NCBI RefSeq assembly: GCF_951230155.1
Contig: NZ_CATNVD010000016.1
Coordinates: 57,646-121,645, forward strand
Direction: 5' to 3'
DNA: 64,000 nucleotides
DNA from: Parablautia sp. Marseille-Q6255
Lineage (GTDB): Bacteria > Bacillota > Clostridia > Lachnospirales > Lachnospiraceae
Part shown: positions 41,670 through 50,558 of the stretch, one piece after another
Layout: each line of letters opens with the position of its first letter
Position numbering within the stretch: position 1 is the stretch's first letter
The notes under the pieces: model-generated
What the model was told of the DNA's origin: nothing
What the model saw: only the letters and a program-made list of their open reading frames with translations
Databases searched by the model: none
Translations under genes and position numbers: made by a program

Positions 41670-42617
41670 CTACAGCTGTGTACTCCTTCTCAAATTCGAC
41701 TCAAACAGTCTGTTAAATCCGATCCACTCATGGCCTTCTCCGGCGCCCTTCAAGATCTCCTTCATAGTTTCAAGCTTTGCATCCGTATTATCTGCATAAT
41801 TGAGCGCCATTGCCTCGGCAAGCGCCGGTTTTTTCGGCGATCCAAACTCCAGCTCGCCATGATGTGCCAAAATACAGTGCTGAAGCTCACTGATCAGCCT
41901 TTTGGGGAAATTCTTAATATGGCGGCAGCCAAAGCCAACCAGCTCAGATCCCATTACGATATGTCCAAGAAGCTGCCCGTCATCCGTATAATCATTCTCG
42001 GGGAAATTGGATATCTCTTTTAGCTTTCCGACATCATGAAAGAGCGCTGCGGTAAGAAGCAGATCGCGGTTCAGATACGGGTACTGCTCCACATAAAATA
42101 CACACAGCCGCACTACGCCAAGTGTATGCTCCAGCAGACCGCCCACAAAGCTGTGATGCACCGTCTTCGCTGCAGAATGCTTTTTAAAGGCTTCAATAAA
42201 GGCTTCATTGTCTACAAAATACATCTGGATCAGCTTCTGCAGATACGGATTCTCAACCAGCTTCATGTACTGCATCAGCGCGCCGTACATCTCATCAATA
42301 TTTTTCTCACTGACCGGAAGATAATCTGCCGCCACATACTCCGACTCATCTGCCTTGCGGACACGCTTGATACTCATCTGCAGCGTCCCCTGAAAGCTTG
42401 TGACATCCCCTGTGACAAAGACATAATCCATTGCATCAAACTCACCGATCCCGGAAGAATTCGGATCCCAGATCTTCGCATCGATCGTTCCAGTCTTATC
42501 CTGCAAAATCACATTCTCATATGCCTTTCCATTTTTCGCTGTCGCCATCTGTTTATACTTGCACAGATATACATCATTTACCTTGTCCCCTTCACGGAAC
42601 GCTTCTATAAATTTCAT
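41670..42617 (-). CDS. yhaM: 3'-5' exoribonuclease YhaM family
   Basis: The 315-residue protein joins an N-terminal OB-fold (MKFIEAFREGDKVNDVYLCKYKQ ... LQDKTGTIDAKIWDP) to an HD domain (HHSFVGGLLEHTLGVV, LFHDVGKLKEIS, HHGELEFGSP). This is the YhaM architecture, a cytoplasmic Mn-dependent 3'-5' RNase and DNase of Firmicutes. It is on the same strand as rlmD and upstream of it, so the two may be co-transcribed. Confidence 0.92.
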   Translation of the reverse strand: MKFIEAFREGDKVNDVYLCKYKQMATAKNGKAYENVILQDKTGTIDAKIWDPNSSGIGEFDAMDYVFVTGDVTSFQGTLQMSIKRVRKADESEYVAADYLPVSEKNIDEMYGALMQYMKLVENPYLQKLIQMYFVDNEAFIEAFKKHSAAKTVHHSFVGGLLEHTLGVVRLCVFYVEQYPYLNRDLLLTAALFHDVGKLKEISNFPENDYTDDGQLLGHIVMGSELVGFGCRHIKNFPKRLISELQHCILAHHGELEFGSPKKPALAEAMALNYADNTDAKLETMKEILKGAGEGHEWIGFNRLFESNLRRSTQL

Positions 42618-42810
42618 ATTTCCTCCAAATCAATCTTTGATAATTTTCGTTCAGGCTTCCCATTTGCCAGTTACAATTATACACAAAAACGTCTGAATCT
42701 GGCAAACAAAATTTGCAAAATCCCGTTTTGAGGACATTCCCTCAAAATATAAGACAACTTACAGTTTTCAAAACCCAAAATATACGATACAATGTTCACG
42801 AAAGCAATGA

Positions 42811-43398
42811 GCAGTGCGAATCCATCGGACGGATCTCCGGCTGCTTGCAGACGTGAGAGACGGAAGCTGGATTCATAGGGCGAATGCCCGTGAGCGAGGA
42901 AATGCAGAGCATTTTCGAGCGGCACTGCGGCCTGAAGCTCTATGTACAAAAGTAACGGCAGTGCGAATCCATCGGACGGATCTCCGGCTGCTTGCAGACG
43001 TGAGAGACGGAAGCTGGATTCATAGGGCGAATGCCCGTGAGCGAGGAAATGCAAAGCATTTTCGAGCGGCACTGCGACCTGAAGCTCTATGTACAAAAGT
43101 AACGGCAGTGCGAATCCATCGGACGGATCTCCGGCTGCTTGCAGACGCGAGAGACGGAAGCTGGATTCATAGGGCGAATGCCCGTGAGCGAGGAAATGCA
43201 GAGCATTTTCGAGCGGCACTGCGATCTGAAGCTCTATGTACAAAAGTAACGGCAGTGCGAATCCATCGAACGGATCTCCGGCTGCTTGCAGACGCGAGAG
43301 ACGGCAGCTGGATTCATAGGGCGAATGCCCGTGAGCGAGGAAATGCAAAGCATTTTCGAGCGGCATTGCGACCTGAAGCTCTATACTCATTTTATATA
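42811..43398. repeat. four tandem copies of a 147-bp repeat
   Basis: The unit beginning GCAGTGCGAATCCATCG starts at 42811, 42958, 43105 and 43252, an exact 147-bp period. Units differ by a few substitutions (for example GCAGAGC versus GCAAAGC). Each holds nested inverted repeats: GCAGTGC near the start with GCACTGC near the end, GGGC-GAAT-GCCC, and GAAATGC-AGA-GCATTTTC. Because 147 equals 49 codons, frames stay open on both strands, but neither has a ribosome binding site or known product. It lies between yhaM and mutS2. Confidence 0.9.
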
Positions 43399-43414
43399 AG
43401 GTAAGGAATCTGTC

Positions 43415-45826
43415 ATGAATGAAAAAGCATTAAAGGTACTGGAGTACCATAAGATCATACAAAAACTGACTGACTTCGCCGGCTCACAGCCTGGCAAAGC
43501 CCTGTGCCGCGGCCTCGTCCCGTCCTCGGACATCAGTGAGATCCGCCGGATGCAGCGTGAAACTTCGGATGCCACAGCAAGGCTTTACCGCAAGGGAACC
43601 ATATCCTTCTCCGGCCTTTCTGACATCCGGGGTTCACTAAAACGCCTCGAGGTTGGCAGCAGCCTGAATATCGAAGAGCTGCTCCGCGTCTGCTCCCTTC
43701 TTGAGACGACCAACCGTGTCAAATCATGGGCGCGCAGCGATAACAGCCAGATCGTAAATAATGAGGAGCAAACCGAAGATTCTCTTGAGCAGATGTTTAC
43801 TGATCTGCAGCCTCTTACTCCGCTCGCCTCTGAGATCCGCCGCTGTATCCTTTCAGAAGAAGAAATAAGCGACGATGCCAGTCCGGGACTTCGGCAGGTA
43901 CGGCGCTCCATGCGCCTTACCAATGATAAAATCCGCACGCAGCTTGCCTCTTACGTAAACGGTTCTACGCGGAATTATCTGCAGGATGCTGTGATCACAC
44001 AGAGAAACGGGCGTTTTTGTATTCCGGTCAAAGCAGAATACCGCGGTCAGGTCCCGGGAATGATCCATGATCAGTCCTCGACCGGCTCAACACTTTTTGT
44101 GGAACCAATGAGCATCGTCAAGCTGAACAACGATCTTCGCGAGCTGGAGATCAAAGAGGAAAAAGAAATCGAAATTGTTCTGTCCACCTTAAGCGGACTT
44201 GTCGCAGAACAGACAGAACCATTAAACTATAATGTTCTGCTGCTGACAGAGCTTGATTTTATTTTTGCCCGCGCACAGCTCTCCCGCTCCTACAACGGAA
44301 CCGAGCCCGATTTTAATACGGACGGGCGCATCAATATCAAGAAAGGCCGTCACCCTCTGCTCGATCCGAAAAAAGTAGTTCCGGTCGATATCCGGCTGGG
44401 GGATGATTTTTCTCTGCTTGTTATCTCCGGTCCGAATACGGGCGGCAAAACAGTCTCTCTAAAAACAGTCGGGCTTTTTACGCTGCTCGGACAGGCAGGA
44501 CTCCACATTCCTGCCTTTGATCATTCAGAGCTATCCGTATTTACAGAAGTATACGCAGATATTGGAGATGAGCAGAGTATTGAACAGAGTCTCAGTACCT
44601 TCTCCTCTCATATGACCAATATTGTTTCCTTCTGGGAGCAGGCAGATGAGCACTCCCTCGTTCTCTTTGATGAGCTTGGCGCCGGCACAGACCCGACAGA
44701 AGGAGCCGCCCTTGCAATCGCGATCCTTTCCAATCTGCATCGCCGCGGCATCCGCACGATCGCCACTACACATTACAGTGAACTGAAGGTTTTTGCGCTT
44801 TCCACACCTGGCGTGCAAAACGGAAGCTGTGAATTCAACGTAGAAACACTGCGCCCTACCTACCGTCTGCTGATCGGTGTGCCCGGCAAGAGCAATGCAT
44901 TTGCGATCTCACAAAAGCTGGGGCTTCCGGATTACGTCATTGAAGAAGCCAGGGGACATATTTCGCAGGAAGATGAGAGCTTCGAGGATGTGATTTCTGA
45001 TCTCGAAGAAAGCCGCGCTACCATTGAAAAGGAGCAAGAAGAGATCAATCGCTACAAACAGGAAATCGAAACGCTCAAACAGAGGCTCGAACGCAAAGAG
45101 GACAGGCTCGAAGCCAGCCGTGAGGCGATCCTCCAGAAAGCCCGAGAGGAAGCACAGACGATCCTGCGCGAGGCAAAAGAATTTGCAGACGAATCCATCC
45201 GTAAATACAACAAGCTGGGGAAGGAATCCGACGCCTCCCGACAGATGGAACAGGAACGCGCAAAGCTGCGTGAAAAAATGTCCGGTCTGGAAAAAAATAT
45301 AGGTGTAAAGGCTGCAAAAAAACCAAAAAAAGAACTCACCGCCAAAGATCTGCGCATCGGCGACCGCGTCAAAGTCCTGAGCATGAATCTGACTGGCACT
45401 GTCAGCACTCTGCCAGATGCGCGCGGCAACCTGTTCGTACAGATGGGTATCCTCCGATCTCAGGTAAAGCTCTCTGATCTGGAAAAGCTTCCTGACGAAC
45501 CTTCTCCGTACAGCGCCAGGACAAACCTCTCCTCCGGCACACGCTCCGGCAGCAGCAAGGTCAAAATGGCAAAATCCTATTCGATAAGCGCCGAGATCAA
45601 CCTGCTCGGACGCACGACCGATGAGGCGATCGCTGAGCTGGACAAATATCTCGACGACGCTTACATCGCCCACCTCTCTCCGGTGCGTATCGTACACGGA
45701 AAAGGCAGCGGCGCCCTGCGCAAAGCAGTACACCAATATCTGCGCAGGCAAAAACATGTCGCCTCCTACCGCCTCGGCGAGTTCGGAGAAGGAGACGCCG
45801 GAGTCACTATCGTAGAGTTTAAGTAA
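43415..45826 (+). CDS. mutS2: MutS2 family ATPase with Smr domain
   Basis: The 803-residue protein has the MutS core and ATPase (Walker A SGPNTGGKTVSL about residue 335; Walker B LFDELGAGTDPTEGAALA about 415), a long coiled coil (about 520-630) and a C-terminal Smr nuclease domain (INLLGRTTDEAIAEL, VRIVHGKGSGALRKAV). MutS2 suppresses recombination and acts on collided ribosomes in Firmicutes; it does not do mismatch repair. Start follows AAGGTAAGG. The region upstream is the 147-bp repeat array. Confidence 0.94.
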   Translation: MNEKALKVLEYHKIIQKLTDFAGSQPGKALCRGLVPSSDISEIRRMQRETSDATARLYRKGTISFSGLSDIRGSLKRLEVGSSLNIEELLRVCSLLETTNRVKSWARSDNSQIVNNEEQTEDSLEQMFTDLQPLTPLASEIRRCILSEEEISDDASPGLRQVRRSMRLTNDKIRTQLASYVNGSTRNYLQDAVITQRNGRFCIPVKAEYRGQVPGMIHDQSSTGSTLFVEPMSIVKLNNDLRELEIKEEKEIEIVLSTLSGLVAEQTEPLNYNVLLLTELDFIFARAQLSRSYNGTEPDFNTDGRINIKKGRHPLLDPKKVVPVDIRLGDDFSLLVISGPNTGGKTVSLKTVGLFTLLGQAGLHIPAFDHSELSVFTEVYADIGDEQSIEQSLSTFSSHMTNIVSFWEQADEHSLVLFDELGAGTDPTEGAALAIAILSNLHRRGIRTIATTHYSELKVFALSTPGVQNGSCEFNVETLRPTYRLLIGVPGKSNAFAISQKLGLPDYVIEEARGHISQEDESFEDVISDLEESRATIEKEQEEINRYKQEIETLKQRLERKEDRLEASREAILQKAREEAQTILREAKEFADESIRKYNKLGKESDASRQMEQERAKLREKMSGLEKNIGVKAAKKPKKELTAKDLRIGDRVKVLSMNLTGTVSTLPDARGNLFVQMGILRSQVKLSDLEKLPDEPSPYSARTNLSSGTRSGSSKVKMAKSYSISAEINLLGRTTDEAIAELDKYLDDAYIAHLSPVRIVHGKGSGALRKAVHQYLRRQKHVASYRLGEFGEGDAGVTIVEFK

Positions 45827-45895
45827 CAGGTGCAGAACGCCCGGTAGCCACAGGCAGAAGCAGCATCGCAGCGAAAGCAGAAAGGAGCCTCCTCT

Positions 45896-46594
45896 ATGAT
45901 CGCTAAACAGAAAATCCTGATCGTTGACGATGATGAAAATATCGCCGAACTGATCTCCCTCTATCTGACCAAAGAATTTTATGACACCAAAATGGTATAT
46001 GACGGCGAATCTGCGCTGCGGGAATTTAAATCCTATCAGCCCAATCTGATTTTGCTGGACCTGATGCTCCCGGGAATTGACGGCTATCAGGTCTGCCGGG
46101 AGATCCGGCAGCACTCCAGCGTCCCGATCATCATGCTCTCAGCCAAAGGGGAGATTTTTGATAAGGTACTTGGGCTGGAGCTTGGTGCGGATGATTACAT
46201 CATAAAACCATTTGACTCGAAGGAGCTCGTCGCCCGCGTCAAAGCAGTGCTGCGGCGGTTCCAGCCCTATCCGGTTAAGGAGTCAAAACCAGCCGGCAAG
46301 TGTGTCGAATATCCCGAACTTACAATCAATCTGACCAACTACGCCGTCATCTACAAAGGTGCGACCGTGGATATGCCTCCAAAAGAGCTCGAGCTCCTGT
46401 ACTTTCTGGCCTCTTCGCCAAATCAGGTATTCACACGGGAGCAGCTGCTTGACCATATCTGGGGATATGAATACATCGGTGATACGCGTACTGTCGATGT
46501 ACATATCAAACGGATCCGGGAAAAAATCAAAGACTACGCCAACTGGTCCATCGCCACAGTCTGGGGTATCGGATACAAATTCGAGGTGAAATAA
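45896..46594 (+). CDS. OmpR/PhoB family response regulator
   Basis: The 232-residue regulator has a complete receiver (KILIVDDDENIAEL acidic pair, phosphoacceptor Asp in LILLDLMLPGIDG, conserved Lys in DDYIIKPFDSKEL) and a winged-helix effector domain with DHIWGYEYIGDTRTVDVHIKRIREKI. It is three bases upstream of its kinase. The target genes are not visible; the 70-base gap after mutS2 separates it from that gene. Confidence 0.92.
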   Translation: MIAKQKILIVDDDENIAELISLYLTKEFYDTKMVYDGESALREFKSYQPNLILLDLMLPGIDGYQVCREIRQHSSVPIIMLSAKGEIFDKVLGLELGADDYIIKPFDSKELVARVKAVLRRFQPYPVKESKPAGKCVEYPELTINLTNYAVIYKGATVDMPPKELELLYFLASSPNQVFTREQLLDHIWGYEYIGDTRTVDVHIKRIREKIKDYANWSIATVWGIGYKFEVK

Positions 46595-46597
46595 CAT

Positions 46598-47686
46598 ATG
46601 AAGCGTAAATTACTGGGCTCCTGTATTGGAGCCTATCTCATTTTTCTCATTGGCAGCTTTCTTGCTGCTCTTTATCTGACTCCGCGGCTGGTCAAAAACT
46701 ATCTGCCCGAGCTCCCCGCCGCCGCACAGCATGCCCAGGAGTGGGGCGCCCACTTTATCGCGCTGCAAAACGTGTGCTATCTGCTCCTGTGCGTAGTATT
46801 TGTACTCTCCCTCATCCCTGTAGCCGTATTTGTGCTGAAATTTTACCGTCCGCTGGAACAGATCGCCCGGACGGCTGCCAGCTACACAGAGAAGCGTACG
46901 CTTGCCCCTGCCTACACGTATGACGCAGATAATGAGCTCGGACGCCTGGCAGCTTCCATCAACTACCTAGCTGCCTCTGTACACAGCTCGGAAGAGAGCC
47001 AGCGAAAATTCATTTCAAACATTTCCCACGATTTTCGCTCCCCTCTCACCTCCATCAAGGGATATGTAGAAGCGATGCTCGACGGTACGATCCCCCCACA
47101 GATGCAGGAAACCTATCTGAATATCGTTCTGGAGGAAACAAAACGTCTCAACCGACTGACAGAAGGGCTTCTGACCTTAAATGCATTCGACGATCACGGC
47201 GTTTATCTCCAGATGACGGATTTCAATATTGTTCCGGTGATCCAGAGTGTGGCCGCCTCCTTTGAGGGAACATGCCAGAAAAAGAATCTGTCTTTAGAAA
47301 CCTCCTTTTCCGGCGCATCCGTCAACGTACACGCAGATATAGATAAAATCCAGCAGGTGCTCTACAACCTGGTTGACAATGCGATCAAATTCAGTCCTTC
47401 CGGATCCTCTATTGCGATCCGCGCTACCGCGGAAAAAAATCTTGTCTTTATCTCGGTCAAAGACCACGGAGAAGGAATTGAAAAAGAAGAGCTTCCAAAA
47501 ATCTGGGAACGCTTTTACAAATCTGATGCTTCCCGCGGCAAGGATAAAAAAGGGACTGGACTGGGGCTCTCCATTGTCAAAGAAATCCTCCGCGCACACG
47601 ATCAGAATATCAGCGTGGTCAGCACAAAGGGAGTCGGGACAGAATTTATTTTTTCACTCGCCAGAGTCAAAAGCCTCTCCTCTTAA
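46598..47686 (+). CDS. sensor histidine kinase
   Basis: The 362-residue kinase has a first membrane helix (GAYLIFLIGSFLAALYL), a short extracytoplasmic loop, a second helix (VCYLLLCVVFVLSLIPVAVFV), a HAMP-like linker, HisKA with FISNISHDFRSPLTSIKGY and HATPase with LVDNAIKFSPSG, DHGEGIEKEE and GTGLGLSIVKEI. The small sensor loop suggests membrane or envelope sensing. It pairs with the upstream regulator. Confidence 0.92.
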   Translation: MKRKLLGSCIGAYLIFLIGSFLAALYLTPRLVKNYLPELPAAAQHAQEWGAHFIALQNVCYLLLCVVFVLSLIPVAVFVLKFYRPLEQIARTAASYTEKRTLAPAYTYDADNELGRLAASINYLAASVHSSEESQRKFISNISHDFRSPLTSIKGYVEAMLDGTIPPQMQETYLNIVLEETKRLNRLTEGLLTLNAFDDHGVYLQMTDFNIVPVIQSVAASFEGTCQKKNLSLETSFSGASVNVHADIDKIQQVLYNLVDNAIKFSPSGSSIAIRATAEKNLVFISVKDHGEGIEKEELPKIWERFYKSDASRGKDKKGTGLGLSIVKEILRAHDQNISVVSTKGVGTEFIFSLARVKSLSS

Positions 47687-47771
47687 AGGATCTCACCAGG
47701 CTGCTGCACTTTATAGACAGCAAAAACAGTGCTCTCCACATCTTACAGGAGGAGCGATTTCCGAAATACAC

Positions 47772-47823
47772 AAAAATCCTGTCAGATACCCTGCATTCAT
47801 CGCAGGATACCCGACAGGATTTT
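47772..47823. terminator. bidirectional terminator between kinase and transketolase genes
   Basis: Outer arms AAAATCCTGTC and GACAGGATTTT with an inner CCTGC/GCAGG stem, lying between convergent genes; A and T tracts make it usable in both directions. Confidence 0.8.
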
Positions 47824-47862
47824 GTCAATTATCAGCTTTTTTCTTTCTTGTTTTTCTCTTTC

Positions 47863-48801
47863 TTACACCCATGCTTTGATCTGCTCGTATACACCAGCGC
47901 CATCCAGCTTGTACTTTGCAAGAAGTGCTGCTGCCGGACCGGACTCGCCAAATGTATCCTGTACGCCGATCTTCAGTACCGGTGTCGGAGCCTTTGCACA
48001 AAGTGCATCGCAGACTGCGCTGCCCAGACCGCCGATCACAGAATGCTCCTCTACTGTAACAACCTTACCTGTAGCCTTTGCCGCCTCTACGACAAGCTCC
48101 TCGTCAAGCGGCTTGATCGTATGGATATTGATCACCTTTGCGGATACGCCGTCCTTTGCAAGCATTTCTGCTGCCTCGAGAGCAGAATTCACGCAAAGTC
48201 CTGTAGCGATGATCGTCAGATCTGTACCCTCACGAAGCGTCACACCCTTACCGATCTCAAACTTGTAATCCGGGTTTGTATTGATCACCGGAACTGCAAG
48301 ACGGCCAAAACGCAGATAAACCGGTCCTTCATGCTCATAAGCTGCCTTTACTGCTGCTCTTGCCTCTACATCATCTGCCGGGCTGATGACTACCATGCCC
48401 GGGATGGTACGCATCAGGGCGATATCCTCGTTACACTGATGGGAAGCTCCGTCCTCACCTACAGAGATACCTGCATGTGTAGCGCCGATCTTTACATTCA
48501 TATGCGGATAACCGATGGAGTTTCTTACCTGCTCAAAGGCACGTCCTGCCGCAAACATTGCGAACGTACTTGCGAACGGCACCTTTCCTGCTGTAGAAAG
48601 ACCTGCCGCAATGCCCATCATATTGCACTCTGCAATACCGCAGTCAATATGTCTGTCCGGAAATGCTTTTTTAAATACACTTGTCTTTGTCGCGCCGGCA
48701 AGGTCAGCATCAAGAACTACAATATTGTCATGCTGTGCGCCAAGCTCTGCGAGAGCGTTACCGTAGCTCTCTCTCGTAGCGATTTTCTTTACTTCTGACA
48801 T
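47863..48801 (-). CDS. transketolase, C-terminal half
   Basis: The 312-residue subunit holds the pyrimidine-binding and C-terminal domains of transketolase: the catalytic Glu region GIAECNMMGIAAGLS, FASTFAMFAAGRAFEQVR and VVTVEEHSVIGGLGSAV. It works with the N-terminal subunit encoded by the overlapping upstream gene (13-base overlap). Split transketolases are common in Clostridia. With araD upstream, the operon links pentose intake to the pentose phosphate pathway. Confidence 0.92.
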   Translation of the reverse strand: MSEVKKIATRESYGNALAELGAQHDNIVVLDADLAGATKTSVFKKAFPDRHIDCGIAECNMMGIAAGLSTAGKVPFASTFAMFAAGRAFEQVRNSIGYPHMNVKIGATHAGISVGEDGASHQCNEDIALMRTIPGMVVISPADDVEARAAVKAAYEHEGPVYLRFGRLAVPVINTNPDYKFEIGKGVTLREGTDLTIIATGLCVNSALEAAEMLAKDGVSAKVINIHTIKPLDEELVVEAAKATGKVVTVEEHSVIGGLGSAVCDALCAKAPTPVLKIGVQDTFGESGPAAALLAKYKLDGAGVYEQIKAWV

Positions 48802-49628
48802 AATGCTTCCCCCACTTTCTCTAAATCTGCCATAGCAACTGCGTACTGCTCATCATTCGGAGCTGTTCCATGCCAGGAAGCCTGATTCTCCATGAAGGAT
48901 ACGCCCTTGCCCTTTACTGTCTTCATAACGATAGCTGTCGGCATGCCCTTTACTGTCTTTGCCTCAGCAAATGCTGCTGCCAGCTGCTCCATGTCATTTC
49001 CATCTGCTACATTGATCACATGGAAATTAAACGCCTCAAACTTCTTGTCGATCGGATACGGAGAGCACACATCAGCAACGTTTCCGTCGATCTGGAGACC
49101 ATTGTTGTCAACGATCACTACGAGGTTGTCCAGCTTTCTGTGGCCTGCGAACATCGCAGCTTCCCAAACCTGACCTTCCTGGATCTCGCCATCGCCAAGC
49201 AGTGTGTATACACGGTAAGACTTATTATCCATCTTGCCTGCAAGCGCCATACCTACTGCGGCAGAGATCCCCTGTCCGAGAGAACCGGAGGACATGTCAA
49301 CACCCGGAAGATGCTGCATACACGGATGTCCCTGCAGATGAGAGCCTACGTGACGCAGTGTCACCATATCCTCTACCGGGAAATATCCTCTGTGCGCCAT
49401 AGCTGCATAGTAGCCCGGAGCCGTATGTCCCTTTGAAAGGACAAAGCGGTCTCTGTCCGGATTCTTCGGATCCTTCGGATCAATATTCATCTCTTCAAAA
49501 TAGAGATACGTAAACAGGTCAGCTGCAGAAAGAGATCCGCCCGGATGTCCGGCCTTTGCGCTGTGTACGCCTGTCACAATACTTTTACGAACTTCGTTCG
49601 CCATTTTCTGTAATTCCAATGTCGTCAT
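48789..49628 (-). CDS. transketolase, N-terminal half (TPP-binding)
   Basis: The 279-residue subunit has the TPP/Mg2+ motif GDGEIQEGQVWEAAMFAGHRKLDNLVVIVDNN, AKAGHPGGSLSAADL at the N-terminus and DMSSGSLGQGISAAVGMALA. It binds the diphosphate of thiamine pyrophosphate and pairs with the C-terminal subunit. It follows araD by 66 bases on the same strand. Confidence 0.93.
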   Translation of the reverse strand: MTTLELQKMANEVRKSIVTGVHSAKAGHPGGSLSAADLFTYLYFEEMNIDPKDPKNPDRDRFVLSKGHTAPGYYAAMAHRGYFPVEDMVTLRHVGSHLQGHPCMQHLPGVDMSSGSLGQGISAAVGMALAGKMDNKSYRVYTLLGDGEIQEGQVWEAAMFAGHRKLDNLVVIVDNNGLQIDGNVADVCSPYPIDKKFEAFNFHVINVADGNDMEQLAAAFAEAKTVKGMPTAIVMKTVKGKGVSFMENQASWHGTAPNDEQYAVAMADLEKVGEALCQK

Positions 49629-49694
49629 AATGGTTCGTACCTTTCCTTTCTTAATTTATTACCAGCGGTATCTGTTACCGTCCGTAAAACAATA

Positions 49695-50387
49695 TTACTG
49701 CCCGTAATAAGCATTTGCCCCGTGCTTTCTCATGAAATGCTTTTCCTTAATGCTGTCCGGAGCCGGTGTAACTCTCGGATTGATCAGCTCTGTCCGGCAT
49801 GCCATCTTTGCCACTTCTTCAAGGACAACTGCATTATGGACTGCCTCATCCGCATCCTTGCCCCATGTGAACGGACCGTGGTTGGAACAGAGCACTGCCG
49901 GCACATAAACCGGATTGATATTCTGCTCTCTGAATGTCTCAACGATCACCACGCCTGTATTTTTCTCATATGCGCTGCTGATCTCCTCCGGAGTCAGGCT
50001 CCTTGCACACGGGATCGGTCCGTACATATAGTCTGCATGCGTTGTGCCATAGCACGGAATACTCCTGCAGGCCTGCGCCCAGGAGGTCGCCCACGGGGAA
50101 TGTGTATGCACCACGCCGCCAATCTCCGCGAAAGCCTTATACAGCTCGATATGCGTCGGCGTATCAGATGACGGTTTATATTTTCCTTCGATCCTGTTGC
50201 CTTCCAGATCCATAACTACCATATCTTCCGGGGACAGCCTGTCATAGTCTACGCCGCTTGGCTTGATCACAAAGTAACCGGATTCGCGGTCGATCCCACT
50301 GACATTTCCCCAGGTATAAGTAATGAGTCCTCTGCGAGGAAGCTCCATATTTGCTTCATATACCTGTTTTTTCAGTTCCTCTAACAT
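49695..50387 (-). CDS. araD: L-ribulose-5-phosphate 4-epimerase
   Basis: The 230-residue class II aldolase-family enzyme converts L-ribulose-5-P to D-xylulose-5-P, a transketolase substrate. Zinc ligands are visible in [16 protein letters not shown] (two His, about residues 95-97) and in [18 protein letters not shown] (His about 171). [11 protein letters not shown] and [14 protein letters not shown] match the family. Upstream GGAGG. Arabinose genes araA and araB are not in view. Confidence 0.92.
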   Translation of the reverse strand: MLEELKKQVYEANMELPRRGLITYTWGNVSGIDRESGYFVIKPSGVDYDRLSPEDMVVMDLEGNRIEGKYKPSSDTPTHIELYKAFAEIGGVVHTHSPWATSWAQACRSIPCYGTTHADYMYGPIPCARSLTPEEISSAYEKNTGVVIVETFREQNINPVYVPAVLCSNHGPFTWGKDADEAVHNAVVLEEVAKMACRTELINPRVTPAPDSIKEKHFMRKHGANAYYGQ

Positions 50388-50558
50388 ACGTTTCCTCCTT
50401 TAATCCATTCTCCCGAAGCGCATGATGCACCCCTGAATTACCGCGCCGCAGCGACGCACTCGTTCTTTTTTATCATACACGGTTTTCAAAGATTCGTCCA
50501 GCGGTTTCTATGTATTTTGAACAATAATCATATAATCATTCAAAACCGGGCAAAATCT

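Noticed and set aside
42677..43404. Repeat proteins of 237 and 196 codons on opposite strands
   Set aside because: They are the two translations of the 147-bp tandem array; neither has a ribosome binding site and the substitutions are not clearly biased to silent positions. I treat the array as DNA or RNA repeat, not as a gene.
44909..46114. 401-codon minus-strand Phe-rich frame
   Set aside because: Antisense to mutS2 and the response regulator gene; no start signal.
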